Source: an uncultured Clostridia bacterium (GTDB taxonomy: Bacteria > Bacillota > Clostridia > RUG12999). Taken from it: a stretch of 64,000 nt of DNA. The DNA is taken from the NCBI GenBank assembly GCA_934792465.1, contig CAKVOK010000016.1:1-64000 (forward strand), in the 5' to 3' direction. Below the pieces are notes generated by a model that ran no database searches, had not been told where the DNA came from, and worked only from the letters and a program-made list of their open reading frames with translations. The position numbers and the translations under genes were made by a program. Of this stretch, positions 52,284 to 60,122 are shown piece after piece (position 1 is the first letter of the stretch; each line of letters starts with the position of its first letter).

Positions 52284-53141
52284 TTATACTCCGCTGTATG
52301 CGGAGAAACCGCCGTCAACCGGTATAACCGTTCCGTTTACGAACCCGGAAGCTTCGTCATTCGCCAGAAACAGCAGCGTTCCTATAAGCTCCTCCGGTTT
52401 CCCGAATCTTTCCATAGGCGTGCTGTTTATAATCTTGTGCGCACGCTCGGAATAGCTTCCGTCCGGATTCAGCAGCAGCGCCGCATTCTGATTTGTCAGG
52501 AAAAATCCAGGAGCGATAGCGTTCACACGGATATTCACCTTTGAAAAATGCACCGCCAGCCACTGCGTGAAGTTTGAAACCGCAGCTTTTGCGCCGCTGT
52601 ATGCCGGTATTCTCGTAAGCGGCGTAAATGCGTTCATTGAAGATATGTTTATGATATTTCCGTTTTTGCGTTTTGCCATATCCTTGGCAAATACCTGCGT
52701 AGGAATGAGCGAACCGAGGAAATTCAGATTAAATACGAACTGTACGCCGTTTTCGTCCAAGTCGAAAAACGTCTTTATACCCTCTGCCGTACCCTCCAAA
52801 TCCTCCGGCATAAGATAGTCCTTTGTTGTCGAGCCTTTCGGATTGTTTCCGCCTGCTCCGTTCAGCAGAATATCACATTCGCCGAAATCCTTTTTAATCT
52901 CATCATACACCTTTTCGAGTCCCTCACGGTCAAGCACATTCGCTTTGTATGCCTTTGCCGAGCCGCCGTCGTTTTTAATTTCTTCGGCAACCTTTTCCGC
53001 CGCCGCTTCGTTCAGATCGAGAACCGCAACATTCGCTCCGCATGCCGCAAAAGCCTTTGCGAACATACCGCAGAGTATTCCGCCGCCGCCCGTTACTATA
53101 ACCGTTTTATTATTTAAATTTGTTTTAATCGGCAATTTCAT
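52284..53141 (-). CDS. uxuB: SDR-family D-mannonate (fructuronate) oxidoreductase
   Basis: A 285-residue short-chain dehydrogenase. The cofactor motif TGGGGILCGMFAKAF is at about 17-31, NGAGGNNP at about 93, the catalytic serine in NISSMNAF and the YSGAKAAVSNF (YxxxK) pair at about 180. Its long insert around residues 98-135 (GSTTKDYLMPEDLEG) is typical of fructuronate reductases of the Bacillus YjmF type. It should interconvert D-fructuronate and D-mannonate, feeding the next enzyme UxuA. The start overlaps the uxuA stop by ATGA. The gene is last in the hexuronate operon. Confidence 0.87.
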   Translation of the reverse strand: MKLPIKTNLNNKTVIVTGGGGILCGMFAKAFAACGANVAVLDLNEAAAEKVAEEIKNDGGSAKAYKANVLDREGLEKVYDEIKKDFGECDILLNGAGGNNPKGSTTKDYLMPEDLEGTAEGIKTFFDLDENGVQFVFNLNFLGSLIPTQVFAKDMAKRKNGNIINISSMNAFTPLTRIPAYSGAKAAVSNFTQWLAVHFSKVNIRVNAIAPGFFLTNQNAALLLNPDGSYSERAHKIINSTPMERFGKPEELIGTLLFLANDEASGFVNGTVIPVDGGFSAYSGV

Positions 53142-54175
53142 TTATTAAGTCCCTCCCATAGTCCGTTTAAATATACTGCACCGAGTGCCCTGTCGAAAAG
53201 TCCGTAGCCGGGACGTCCCTGTTCGCCCCAAATCATTCTGCCGTGGTCCGGACGCATAGGTCCGTCGAATCCGATTTCCTTATATGCTTTCATAATCTCG
53301 CACATATCGAGAGAGCCTGCGCTCGAAAGGTGTGCCGATTCTTCAAAAGAACCTTCTTCCGTTATAAGTACGTTTCTGCAATGCGCAAAATGTATTCTGC
53401 CCATTTTTCCGAAATGCCTTATCATATCCGGAATATCGTTCTTTCTCGTTACTCCGAGCGAGCCGCTGCACAGCGTAATTCCGTTATAAGGACTGTCTGC
53501 AAGATGGCAGAAGCGTTCGAGATTTTCTTTGCTTGTTATAATTCTCGGCAGTCCGAATATGCTCCATGGCGGGTCGTCCGGATGGATAGCCATTTTCACC
53601 TTTACTTTTTCCGCCGTTTTTATAACTCTTTCGAGGAAATATTTCAGATTATCCCACAAATCCTCTTCCGTAATTTTCGAGTATTCCTCCATGAGCGCAC
53701 GAAGTCCGTCTTTAGTATAGCTTGAATCCCAGCCGGGCAGGCTCAATTCGCCTTTCAGCGGATCCATTTTTTCAACCTGTTCTTTAACATAAGCAAGTGC
53801 GTTCGAGCCGTCCGGAAGCTTATAATCAAGCTGCGAACGTGTCCAGTCGAAAACCGGCATGAAGTTGTAGCACACGGTGTAAACGCCGCATTTTGCAAGG
53901 TTTTCGAGGGTATTGCAATAGTTCTCGATAAGTCTGTCGCGGCTCGGTTTGCCGAGTTTTATATCCTCATGCACCGGCACGCTTTCTATTACGGAAAGCT
54001 TAAATCCGGCTTTTTCAACCTTGTTTTTCAGCTCCGTAATTTTTTCCACGCTCCATACTTCACCTACGGGTACGTCATAAACTGCCGATACAATCCCGGT
54101 AACGCCCGGAATCTGGCGTATTTTTTCGAGCGTAACAGGGTCGTCCGAGCCATACCATCTGAATGTCATTTCCAT
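53138..54175 (-). CDS. uxuA: Mannonate dehydratase
   Basis: Converts D-mannonate to 2-keto-3-deoxygluconate, 345 residues. MEMTFRWYGSDDPVTLEKIRQIPG is the family start (shown in two parts), with metal ligands in AIHPDDPPWSIFGLPRI, LCSGSLG, FAHCRN and MRPDHGRM. ATG 54175 is chosen because GGAGGGAAAAAC lies before it; the frame also stays open 16 codons upstream into the uxaC end. Middle gene of uxaC-uxuA-uxuB. Confidence 0.96.
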   Translation of the reverse strand: MEMTFRWYGSDDPVTLEKIRQIPGVTGIVSAVYDVPVGEVWSVEKITELKNKVEKAGFKLSVIESVPVHEDIKLGKPSRDRLIENYCNTLENLAKCGVYTVCYNFMPVFDWTRSQLDYKLPDGSNALAYVKEQVEKMDPLKGELSLPGWDSSYTKDGLRALMEEYSKITEEDLWDNLKYFLERVIKTAEKVKVKMAIHPDDPPWSIFGLPRIITSKENLERFCHLADSPYNGITLCSGSLGVTRKNDIPDMIRHFGKMGRIHFAHCRNVLITEEGSFEESAHLSSAGSLDMCEIMKAYKEIGFDGPMRPDHGRMIWGEQGRPGYGLFDRALGAVYLNGLWEGLNK

Positions 54176-54191
54176 GTTTTTCCCTCCTGAT

Positions 54192-55565
54192 TTATATTCC
54201 GAAATAGTTTCTCGCATTTTCATACGAAATGCCTCTTATTATCTTTTCAAGATATGTTTTATCATACGGATATTCTCCGTTTTCGACCCATTCACCTATT
54301 ACACTGCAAAGAATACGTCTGAAATATTCGTGTCTGGGATAGGACAGGAAGCTTCTGGAATCCGTGAGCATTCCTATGAAATATCCGAGCGCACCAAGAT
54401 TTCCGAGTGCTTTAAGCTGCGCCGTCATGCCGTCGCACTGGTCGTTGAACCACCAGCCTGCGCCGAGCTGAATTTTGCTTTTGGCTTCCGACGACTGGAA
54501 ATTCCCCGCCATACTTGCAAGCATATAGTTATCATTTATATTAAGCGAATATAATATGGTTTTCGGCAGCAAACCGTCGATGTTCATCGAATCGAGAAGC
54601 TTTGAAAGGCTTTCTGCGCAGGAATAATCGTTTACGCTGTCGAATCCTGTGTCTGCGCCGAGTTTTTTGAACATTGCGCTGTTGTTGTTGCGCAGAGCAT
54701 TGTAATGAATCTGCATTGCAATATCATGCTTTGCGTACAGCTCTCCCAAAAACTTTATTATATGAAATTTATAGCATACAATTTCTTCTTTGGAAAGAGA
54801 TTTTCCGTCAATTGCTTTTTTGAACGCTTCTTCGGCTGTGCTTTCCGGCAAATCCGAATACGGAATATACGTAAGTCCCGTATCTGCGATTTTGCAGCCG
54901 CATTTTATGAAAAACATAAGGCGTTCTTCAAGATATTTTTTAAGCTCACCGTAGCTCTTTGCATTAACGTGTTCTTTAAACGGCGGCAGTTCGATATTTA
55001 TGTAAATATCGGGACGGAATGACGGCAAAAGCTTTGTTTCGCAGCCCGTTTTCGCATATGCAACGTGATATTCCAGAGAATCCTGCGGATTGTCCGTTGT
55101 TCCTGCCATTTCTACTTTAAATTTTTTGAATATGTTATGTACGCAAAAACTCTTGTCCGCAATCTGCTCGTTTGCGGCGTCCCAGATATATTGCGCATTT
55201 TCCCTGCACAGTGTTTTGTCTATACCGAAATAGCGGATAAGCTCGAGATGCGTCCAGTGATACAGCGGATTTCCTATTAAATATGGCATAATCTCCGCAT
55301 ATGCACTGAATTTTTCAAAATCGGAAGCGTCGCCCGTTATGTATTTTTCATCTATTCCGCAGCAGCGCATCGCACGCCATTTGTAATGGTCGCCGTAAAG
55401 CCAAAGTTCCGTGAGGTTTTTAAAATGCTTGTTTTCCGCAGCCTCTTTCGGATTCAGATGACAATGATAATCTATTATCGGCATGTCCTTCGCATAGTCG
55501 AAATACAAAGCCTTTGCGGTCTTGTTTTTCAGCATAAAATTTTCGTTAATAAAAGACATAAGCAT
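54192..55565 (-). CDS. uxaC: Glucuronate / uronate isomerase
   Basis: Isomerises D-glucuronate to D-fructuronate (and galacturonate to tagaturonate), 457 residues, first gene of the hexuronate operon. The amidohydrolase-like fold is marked by PIIDYHCHLNPKEAAENK near the start, HWTHLELIRYFGI and GAGWWFNDQCDGM toward the C-terminus, and MLTDSRSFLSYPRHEYFRRI. AAAGGGAATTT precedes the ATG. A SigA-type promoter is 28 bases upstream. Together the three genes turn plant glucuronate into 2-keto-3-deoxygluconate; a kinase and aldolase are not in the window. Confidence 0.97.
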   Translation of the reverse strand: MLMSFINENFMLKNKTAKALYFDYAKDMPIIDYHCHLNPKEAAENKHFKNLTELWLYGDHYKWRAMRCCGIDEKYITGDASDFEKFSAYAEIMPYLIGNPLYHWTHLELIRYFGIDKTLCRENAQYIWDAANEQIADKSFCVHNIFKKFKVEMAGTTDNPQDSLEYHVAYAKTGCETKLLPSFRPDIYINIELPPFKEHVNAKSYGELKKYLEERLMFFIKCGCKIADTGLTYIPYSDLPESTAEEAFKKAIDGKSLSKEEIVCYKFHIIKFLGELYAKHDIAMQIHYNALRNNNSAMFKKLGADTGFDSVNDYSCAESLSKLLDSMNIDGLLPKTILYSLNINDNYMLASMAGNFQSSEAKSKIQLGAGWWFNDQCDGMTAQLKALGNLGALGYFIGMLTDSRSFLSYPRHEYFRRILCSVIGEWVENGEYPYDKTYLEKIIRGISYENARNYFGI

Positions 55566-55592
55566 AAATTCCCTTTCTTTAAATTTATTTTA

Positions 55593-55621
55593 ATTATACA
55601 CCAAATAAACGCCGTTGTTAA
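55593..55621 (-). promoter_or_regulatory. SigA promoter of the uxaC operon
   Basis: Minus-strand -35 TTAACA (55621-55616), 17-bp spacer, -10 TATAAT (55598-55593). The remaining divergent spacer to spo0A (55622-55819) is AT-rich and shows no gene; no operator could be recognised. Confidence 0.7.
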
Positions 55622-55819
55622 TAGTGACTGTTGCTGAAAACATTGCAAATCTTGCTGTTTGATTTTTAAATTCAATTATGAAAAAACATTATAAGCTACA
55701 TACCACGATATATGCACATAAACACGAGCAATCGTTTGTATATATTGCACAAACAAATTCAAATATATGGTACAAAGCGGAAAAAAATAGCTAAATAGCA
55801 AAAAATATTATAAAAAAAC

Positions 55820-55848
55820 TTGAAAAATTGCAGAAAATGTGATATACT
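55820..55848 (+). promoter_or_regulatory. Probable SigA promoter of the spo0A-like gene
   Basis: TTGAAA (55820-55825), 17-bp spacer, TATACT (55843-55848), 42 bases before the chosen start codon. No 0A box (TGTCGAA) is seen nearby. Confidence 0.65.
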
Positions 55849-55890
55849 CTAAAGGAAAACTATAAAATTATAATGAGGGATGAGGGAAAA

Positions 55891-56661
55891 ATGAAGCAAA
55901 CAAGGGTTTTATTAGTTGACGACAACAGGATATGGCTGAATACATTAAAAGACGAACTCGGCAAATATCCGGAGCTTGATGTGGTAGCAGCCGTAGACAA
56001 CGGTATATCGGCACTTGAGATAATCAAGGGTTTTTCGGTAGACGTGGTGCTGTCGGGTGTTATAATGAGAGGTTATGACGGTTTTGCACTGCTTGAAAGC
56101 ATAAAACATCTCGGTACAAAGCAACCTAAAATAATGCTTATGTCGCTGCTGTGCAACGACGACATGATAAAGCGTGCCGCAGCTGCCGGAGTCACATATT
56201 TTTTTCGTAAACCTCTTTCGTCCGAAACAGTTTACAACAGAATAAAATTTTTCACTTCAGATTTAAATCAATCTCCTGTATCTTCCACAGAAAGTACGGC
56301 AGACGACATTGAAATAACAGTCAGCAAGATAATAAAATCTTTCGGAATACCGGCAAATGTAAACGGATATAAATTTGTGCGTGACTGCATAATATATTCG
56401 GTAGAGCATTACGACGCCATAAACCTCGTAACGAAAAAGCTGTATCCCTTAATTGCGGAAAAATACGGAACTACGGCTCAATGCGTGGAACGCTCCATTA
56501 GAAGCGCCATAGAATCCGCATGGCAAAAAGCCGATAAAAAGATGATACATGATATATTCGGAAATTCCGCCGGCGAGAACAAGCCCACAAACAGCGAATT
56601 TATCGCTATGATTGCCGATAAGGTTCGCTTGGATATGAAATGTCCAAACTATGTTAATTGA
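55891..56661 (+). CDS. spo0A: Spo0A-family response regulator lacking the phosphoacceptor aspartate
   Basis: A 256-residue Spo0A homologue. The receiver (1-120) keeps the acidic pair in LLVDDNR (D10, D11) and the lysine in FFRKPLSS, but where Spo0A has D56 (LDIIMPHLDG) this protein reads LSGVIMRGYDG, with glycine at position 56. The switch threonine is also changed (MLMSLL). The DNA-binding domain is well preserved (TKKLYPLIAEKYGTTAQCVERSIRSAIESAW). ATG 55891 follows GATGAGGG; an upstream in-frame ATG adds six residues. The C-terminus TNSEFIAMIADKVRLDMK then runs into CPNYVN, unlike Spo0A, as if the 3' end had been replaced by island DNA. Function without D56 is uncertain; it may be a pseudo-receiver variant. 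Confidence 0.88.
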   Translation: MKQTRVLLVDDNRIWLNTLKDELGKYPELDVVAAVDNGISALEIIKGFSVDVVLSGVIMRGYDGFALLESIKHLGTKQPKIMLMSLLCNDDMIKRAAAAGVTYFFRKPLSSETVYNRIKFFTSDLNQSPVSSTESTADDIEITVSKIIKSFGIPANVNGYKFVRDCIIYSVEHYDAINLVTKKLYPLIAEKYGTTAQCVERSIRSAIESAWQKADKKMIHDIFGNSAGENKPTNSEFIAMIADKVRLDMKCPNYVN

Positions 56662-57850
56662 TTGTTTAAGGAATGGTAAAGAAAAGGAATACAAAATTGT
56701 ATCATACTCAAAAACGCCAATAATAGGTAAAAATTTAACGCTTTTAAAAACAGAATACGGGGTCATAGTTTTTGATTGCGGTGCCGCTGTATCCAGCACA
56801 GGTGTCGAACCAATTCTATCAAATGAAATTATTGATTTTTTACACGATAATACAATAGATATTGATGAAATAAAAGCTGTCATAATTTCGCATGCTCATC
56901 TTGACCACTATGGAAGCATTATGCAATTTGTTGAGACTGGAATAAAATATGATCAAATATTTATAAATTATTGCACGAAGAGGTTAATTGAAAAGACCTC
57001 GAATTATACAATATATGGGATGAATAATATGCACTCCATAGCGGCATTTGAAGATGCAAACATTGAAATCATCCCATTTTCAAATGGACATATACTAGGT
57101 TCCGAATGTTATTTGGTGAAGTTTGATAACATTAATATTTTATATACGGGTGATTTTTGTTTACATAATCAGCAGACAGTAAAAGGACTCAACTATAAAG
57201 ATATTATTAGGGATAAAGATGTTGAAGATCACGGGATTGAATGTATCATTACTGAGACAACATATGGACTTCAGAAAAATCATTTAACATATAATTCTGC
57301 AGTTGAAGCATTGAAACATTTTGTGAAAGTGCTCATAGATAATAACTATAAAATATTTATCCCTTCCTTTGCTATTGGCCGAGCACAAGAAATTGCGCTT
57401 ATTTTAAATGATGCATACAATATAATGATAGATGGTTCTGCCGCTGATATATCATATTTATATGAAAAACTCGCAAATATTAACATTTACAATGCAAATA
57501 CTCGAAGCAATGCTTTGCATGCTGTCAGAATTTCAAATTTTGAGAATAATGATATTATCCATATTATTAAAGGAGAAAAAAATAATTATACATTTACTAG
57601 CATAAACGAAACTGCTGTGTTAGAAATGCTAGATGAATTACTATCTCTTGGAGAAACTATGCTTGATAACAAAATAAATATAAATTCACATAAATATAAA
57701 GAAAAATGCAACCAATTTTTTAAACTGTTATCAAATCACAGCCAATATGAAAATTTGTTAAAAAATGCAAAAGTTTGTATAACAACTGTGAAAAACTGCA
57801 CTATTTTCTTCGGGATTATGCTAATACTACACATCCATTTGTTTAGTTAA
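56651..57850 (+). CDS. Beta-CASP metallo-beta-lactamase protein, C-terminally truncated
   Basis: A 399-residue protein of the metallo-beta-lactamase/beta-CASP group of RNases and nucleases. It has the HAHLDH metal motif (81-86), GHILGSECY (H147), TGDFC (D168), the beta-CASP element TETTYG (201-206) and FAIGRAQE (240-247). The last histidine-bearing beta-CASP motif is missing, and the final 30 residues (TTVKNCTIFFGIMLILHIHLFS) look like read-through of unrelated DNA, so the gene is probably broken near 57780. The start overlaps spo0A by 11 bases and has no ribosome binding site; a junction of foreign DNA at spo0A explains this. Codon use is much AT-richer than the genes to the left. It may be inactive. 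Confidence 0.7.
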   Translation: MLIDCLRNGKEKEYKIVSYSKTPIIGKNLTLLKTEYGVIVFDCGAAVSSTGVEPILSNEIIDFLHDNTIDIDEIKAVIISHAHLDHYGSIMQFVETGIKYDQIFINYCTKRLIEKTSNYTIYGMNNMHSIAAFEDANIEIIPFSNGHILGSECYLVKFDNINILYTGDFCLHNQQTVKGLNYKDIIRDKDVEDHGIECIITETTYGLQKNHLTYNSAVEALKHFVKVLIDNNYKIFIPSFAIGRAQEIALILNDAYNIMIDGSAADISYLYEKLANINIYNANTRSNALHAVRISNFENNDIIHIIKGEKNNYTFTSINETAVLEMLDELLSLGETMLDNKININSHKYKEKCNQFFKLLSNHSQYENLLKNAKVCITTVKNCTIFFGIMLILHIHLFS

Positions 57851-57937
57851 CAGCTGCTTTATCACCGAACGCTGCAACCACAAAACAACAATGCTCAAAC
57901 CAATACCAAAAAACAAAAAAATAAAAATGATATTGAA

Positions 57938-57966
57938 CTGTAAGCGTGAAAGTGTTTACAGTTTTT
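57938..57966 (+). terminator. Terminator in the island spacer (first)
   Basis: CTGTAA (57938) pairs with TTACAG, closing a short loop, followed by TTTTTTATTG. Confidence 0.6.
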
Positions 57967-57995
57967 TATTGCTGTTTATATTGTTTTATTGATAC

Positions 57996-58028
57996 AATGC
58001 ACCGGGAATTATCATTGGTGCATTTTTT
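57996..58028 (+). terminator. Terminator in the island spacer (second)
   Basis: AATGCACC (57996-58003) pairs exactly with GGTGCATT (58017-58024), followed by TTTT. Confidence 0.65.
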
Positions 58029-58323
58029 GATTTTGCTGCTCCAAAGTAAAAAGGATTTTTTGCGAGAGTATGAGTATTGTTTCTTTATGCAGGTTTATGA
58101 TAGAGTTTTGCCGGTTACTTTTAAAAATGCTTTGTAGAATTGGATCAACTTGAAAAACCGTACCTTTTGGCAATAATTCAGCAACAGCTGATATGAAATA
58201 AAGTGAAGCTGGTATATAAAATTTTACGCAAATGTATTAGCAAGCACGGCATTTGTACTCCCAAAAGCCCGCTTGTTTGTGGCTTCGCCCCTAAAACCCC
58301 TGTTTTGAAAGGAGAGAAAAACA

Positions 58324-58632
58324 ATGAGAGCAAATGCAAATAAACTGAATTTTTATGTTTCCGATGCGGTGCGAAAAAAGCTTGAAAGGCTATCAAAAAA
58401 TTTCGGTTTGACAATGACGGCGGTTATTACAAAGCTTATATTGGAGTGTGAGATTCACCCACTCAAGACGAATGAGCTTTTAAAGATTTATAATGAGCTG
58501 AACCACATCGGCAACAATATCAATCAGATCGCCCATATTGCAAACGCTGAAAGACATATTTCAGATGATAGAATTGATAGTGCTGTGAATTTAATGAATG
58601 ATGTTTGGAGATGCGTTCGGAGCTATAAATAA
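58324..58632 (+). CDS. mobC: MobC-like relaxosome accessory protein
   Basis: A 102-residue protein with an N-terminal ribbon-helix-helix domain (NKLNFYVSDAVRKKLERL) and the MobC signature helix ELNHIGNNINQIAHIANAE, the form carried by mobilisable elements of Firmicutes and Bacteroidetes. MobC helps the relaxase open the transfer origin. GAAAGGAG precedes the ATG. The relaxase gene that normally follows is absent: the next gene is unrelated and starts from its own promoter, so the mobilisation module is a remnant. Confidence 0.8.
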   Translation: MRANANKLNFYVSDAVRKKLERLSKNFGLTMTAVITKLILECEIHPLKTNELLKIYNELNHIGNNINQIAHIANAERHISDDRIDSAVNLMNDVWRCVRSYK

Positions 58633-58668
58633 AACACACTTATCAAATTATAAATTACTCAAATACAC

Positions 58669-58697
58669 TTGACTATTTGCAAAATCTGTGATATAAT
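58669..58697 (+). promoter_or_regulatory. Promoter of the ATPase / restriction-modification operon
   Basis: TTGACT (58669-58674), 17-bp spacer, TATAAT (58692-58697), 28 bases before the ATPase gene. The palindrome AATTCGAATT sits in the leader, next to the TTGGAGGTTG ribosome binding site. Confidence 0.75.
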
Positions 58698-58725
58698 AAT
58701 ATCAATTCGAATTGGAGGTTGAATT

Positions 58726-60120
58726 ATGTTTATAGGCAGAGGGCGAGAGCTTTCAGCTCTTGAAAGATTATACAAATCGGATAAATTTGAATTTGCGGTT
58801 ATCTATGGCAGACGCCGTGTGGGTAAAACCGCACTTATCAACAAATTTATTGATGATAAAAATGCTATTTATTTTATGGGTGTCGAGAGCAATGCAAAGC
58901 AGAATCTCGAAAATTTTTCAAAGAGCATTATGGAGTATGTCAGCGGTACGGAGATTGACAGCATATTCTCGTCGTTTCAATCGGCGCTCGAATATGTGTT
59001 CCGATTTGCCGAAAAAGAACGCATCATTCTTGCAATCGACGAATACCCGTATGTTGCACGCTCATCAAAGAGCCTTGCCTCTACCCTCCAGCTTTTGATT
59101 GATAAATACAAGGATAAATCAAAGCTGATGCTGATTCTCTGCGGTTCGTCAATGTCGTATATGGAGGATCACGTTCTTGCCTATAAAGCGCCTCTGTATG
59201 GCAGAAGAACGGCGCAAATAAAACTTTTGCCGTTCGACTTTGAGGAAACCTGCCGCTACTTCAAAAATTTCACTGCCGAAGATAAAGCACTTATCTATGG
59301 GGTTGTCGGCGGTACTCCGCAGTATCTATTGCAGATTAACGACAAATTGAGCGTTGAGGATAATATCAAAGATACATTTTTAAATCCCGTGTCATTCTTG
59401 TATGAAGAGCCGATAAACCTCTTGAAACAGGAAGTCAGAGAACCGGCAATCTATACGGCGATAATTGCCGCCATTGCAACAGGAGCGTCGAGAATGTCGG
59501 AAATTTCGGGCAAGGTCGGCGAAGATACCAATGTTTGCGCAATGTATCTCAAAAATCTGATTAACTTGGGAATTGTGCAGAAAGAAACACCGTACGGCGA
59601 AAAGGCATCACGAAAGTCGGTCTATTCGATTGAAGATAATATGTTCCGCTTTTGGTATCGGTTCGTGTTTGAAAATAATTCAATTATCGCCCGCGGCGCC
59701 GCAGATTTGGCATATAGGCGTATCGAGCCGCAGCTTTCGGACTATATGGGCAAGGTTTTTGAGGAAATCTGTAAACAGTATCTGTGGAAACAGCTCCTTT
59801 CCGGCAACTGCCCTGTTGAGTTTACAGCCCTCGGTCGCTGGTGGGGCAATAATCCGAAAGAAAAGCGTCAAGAAGAAATCGACATTATGGGCGAACAGGA
59901 TAAAAACACCGCTCTTTTTGCAGAGTGTAAGTGGACAAACGAAAAGGTTGATCTCGGCATTTTGGAAACACTTGTGAAGCGAAGTGAACTGTTTAATTAC
60001 AAAACCAAACATTATTACCTGTTCTCAAAATCCGGCTTTACAAAAGGCTGTGAAGATAAAGCGAAAGAGATGGATAATGTGAATTTAGTTGAATATTACA
60101 AAATAATGGAGGAAATGTAA
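58726..60120 (+). CDS. AAA ATPase with C-terminal DUF234 nuclease-like domain
   Basis: A 464-residue protein of the archaeal-type ATPase / DUF234 family. Walker A is GRRRVGKT (28-35), Walker B ILAIDEYP (D105, E106), and LILCGSSMSYM is the sensor strand. A winged-helix segment (about 235-300, SEISGKVGEDTNVCAMYLKNLINLG) follows. The C-terminal domain shows a PD-(D/E)xK-like arrangement, D386 in EEIDIMG and E400-x-K402 in FAECKW. It starts from a consensus promoter and ends two bases before the fused restriction-methylation gene, whose ribosome binding site lies in its last codons. That coupling suggests joint function, perhaps defence; the family's biochemical role is not established. Confidence 0.85.
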   Translation: MFIGRGRELSALERLYKSDKFEFAVIYGRRRVGKTALINKFIDDKNAIYFMGVESNAKQNLENFSKSIMEYVSGTEIDSIFSSFQSALEYVFRFAEKERIILAIDEYPYVARSSKSLASTLQLLIDKYKDKSKLMLILCGSSMSYMEDHVLAYKAPLYGRRTAQIKLLPFDFEETCRYFKNFTAEDKALIYGVVGGTPQYLLQINDKLSVEDNIKDTFLNPVSFLYEEPINLLKQEVREPAIYTAIIAAIATGASRMSEISGKVGEDTNVCAMYLKNLINLGIVQKETPYGEKASRKSVYSIEDNMFRFWYRFVFENNSIIARGAADLAYRRIEPQLSDYMGKVFEEICKQYLWKQLLSGNCPVEFTALGRWWGNNPKEKRQEEIDIMGEQDKNTALFAECKWTNEKVDLGILETLVKRSELFNYKTKHYYLFSKSGFTKGCEDKAKEMDNVNLVEYYKIMEEM

Positions 60121-60122
60121 AA

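Larger units (their letters stand above)
57851..58323. other. Gene-free spacer of the acquired region
   Basis: About 470 bases without a convincing gene. It holds two terminator-like hairpins (57938-57966 and 57996-58028) and, just upstream of mobC, the pyrimidine/purine-skewed stretch at about 58236-58310 containing CCCAAAAGCCCGCTTG and CCCCTAAAACCCCTG. Similar sequences precede mobC in Clostridia mobilisable elements and may include the transfer origin; this rests on resemblance only. Confidence 0.45.

Noticed and set aside
57946..58137. A 63-codon open frame in the island spacer
   Set aside because: It runs through two terminator hairpins, has no ribosome binding site and resembles no family.
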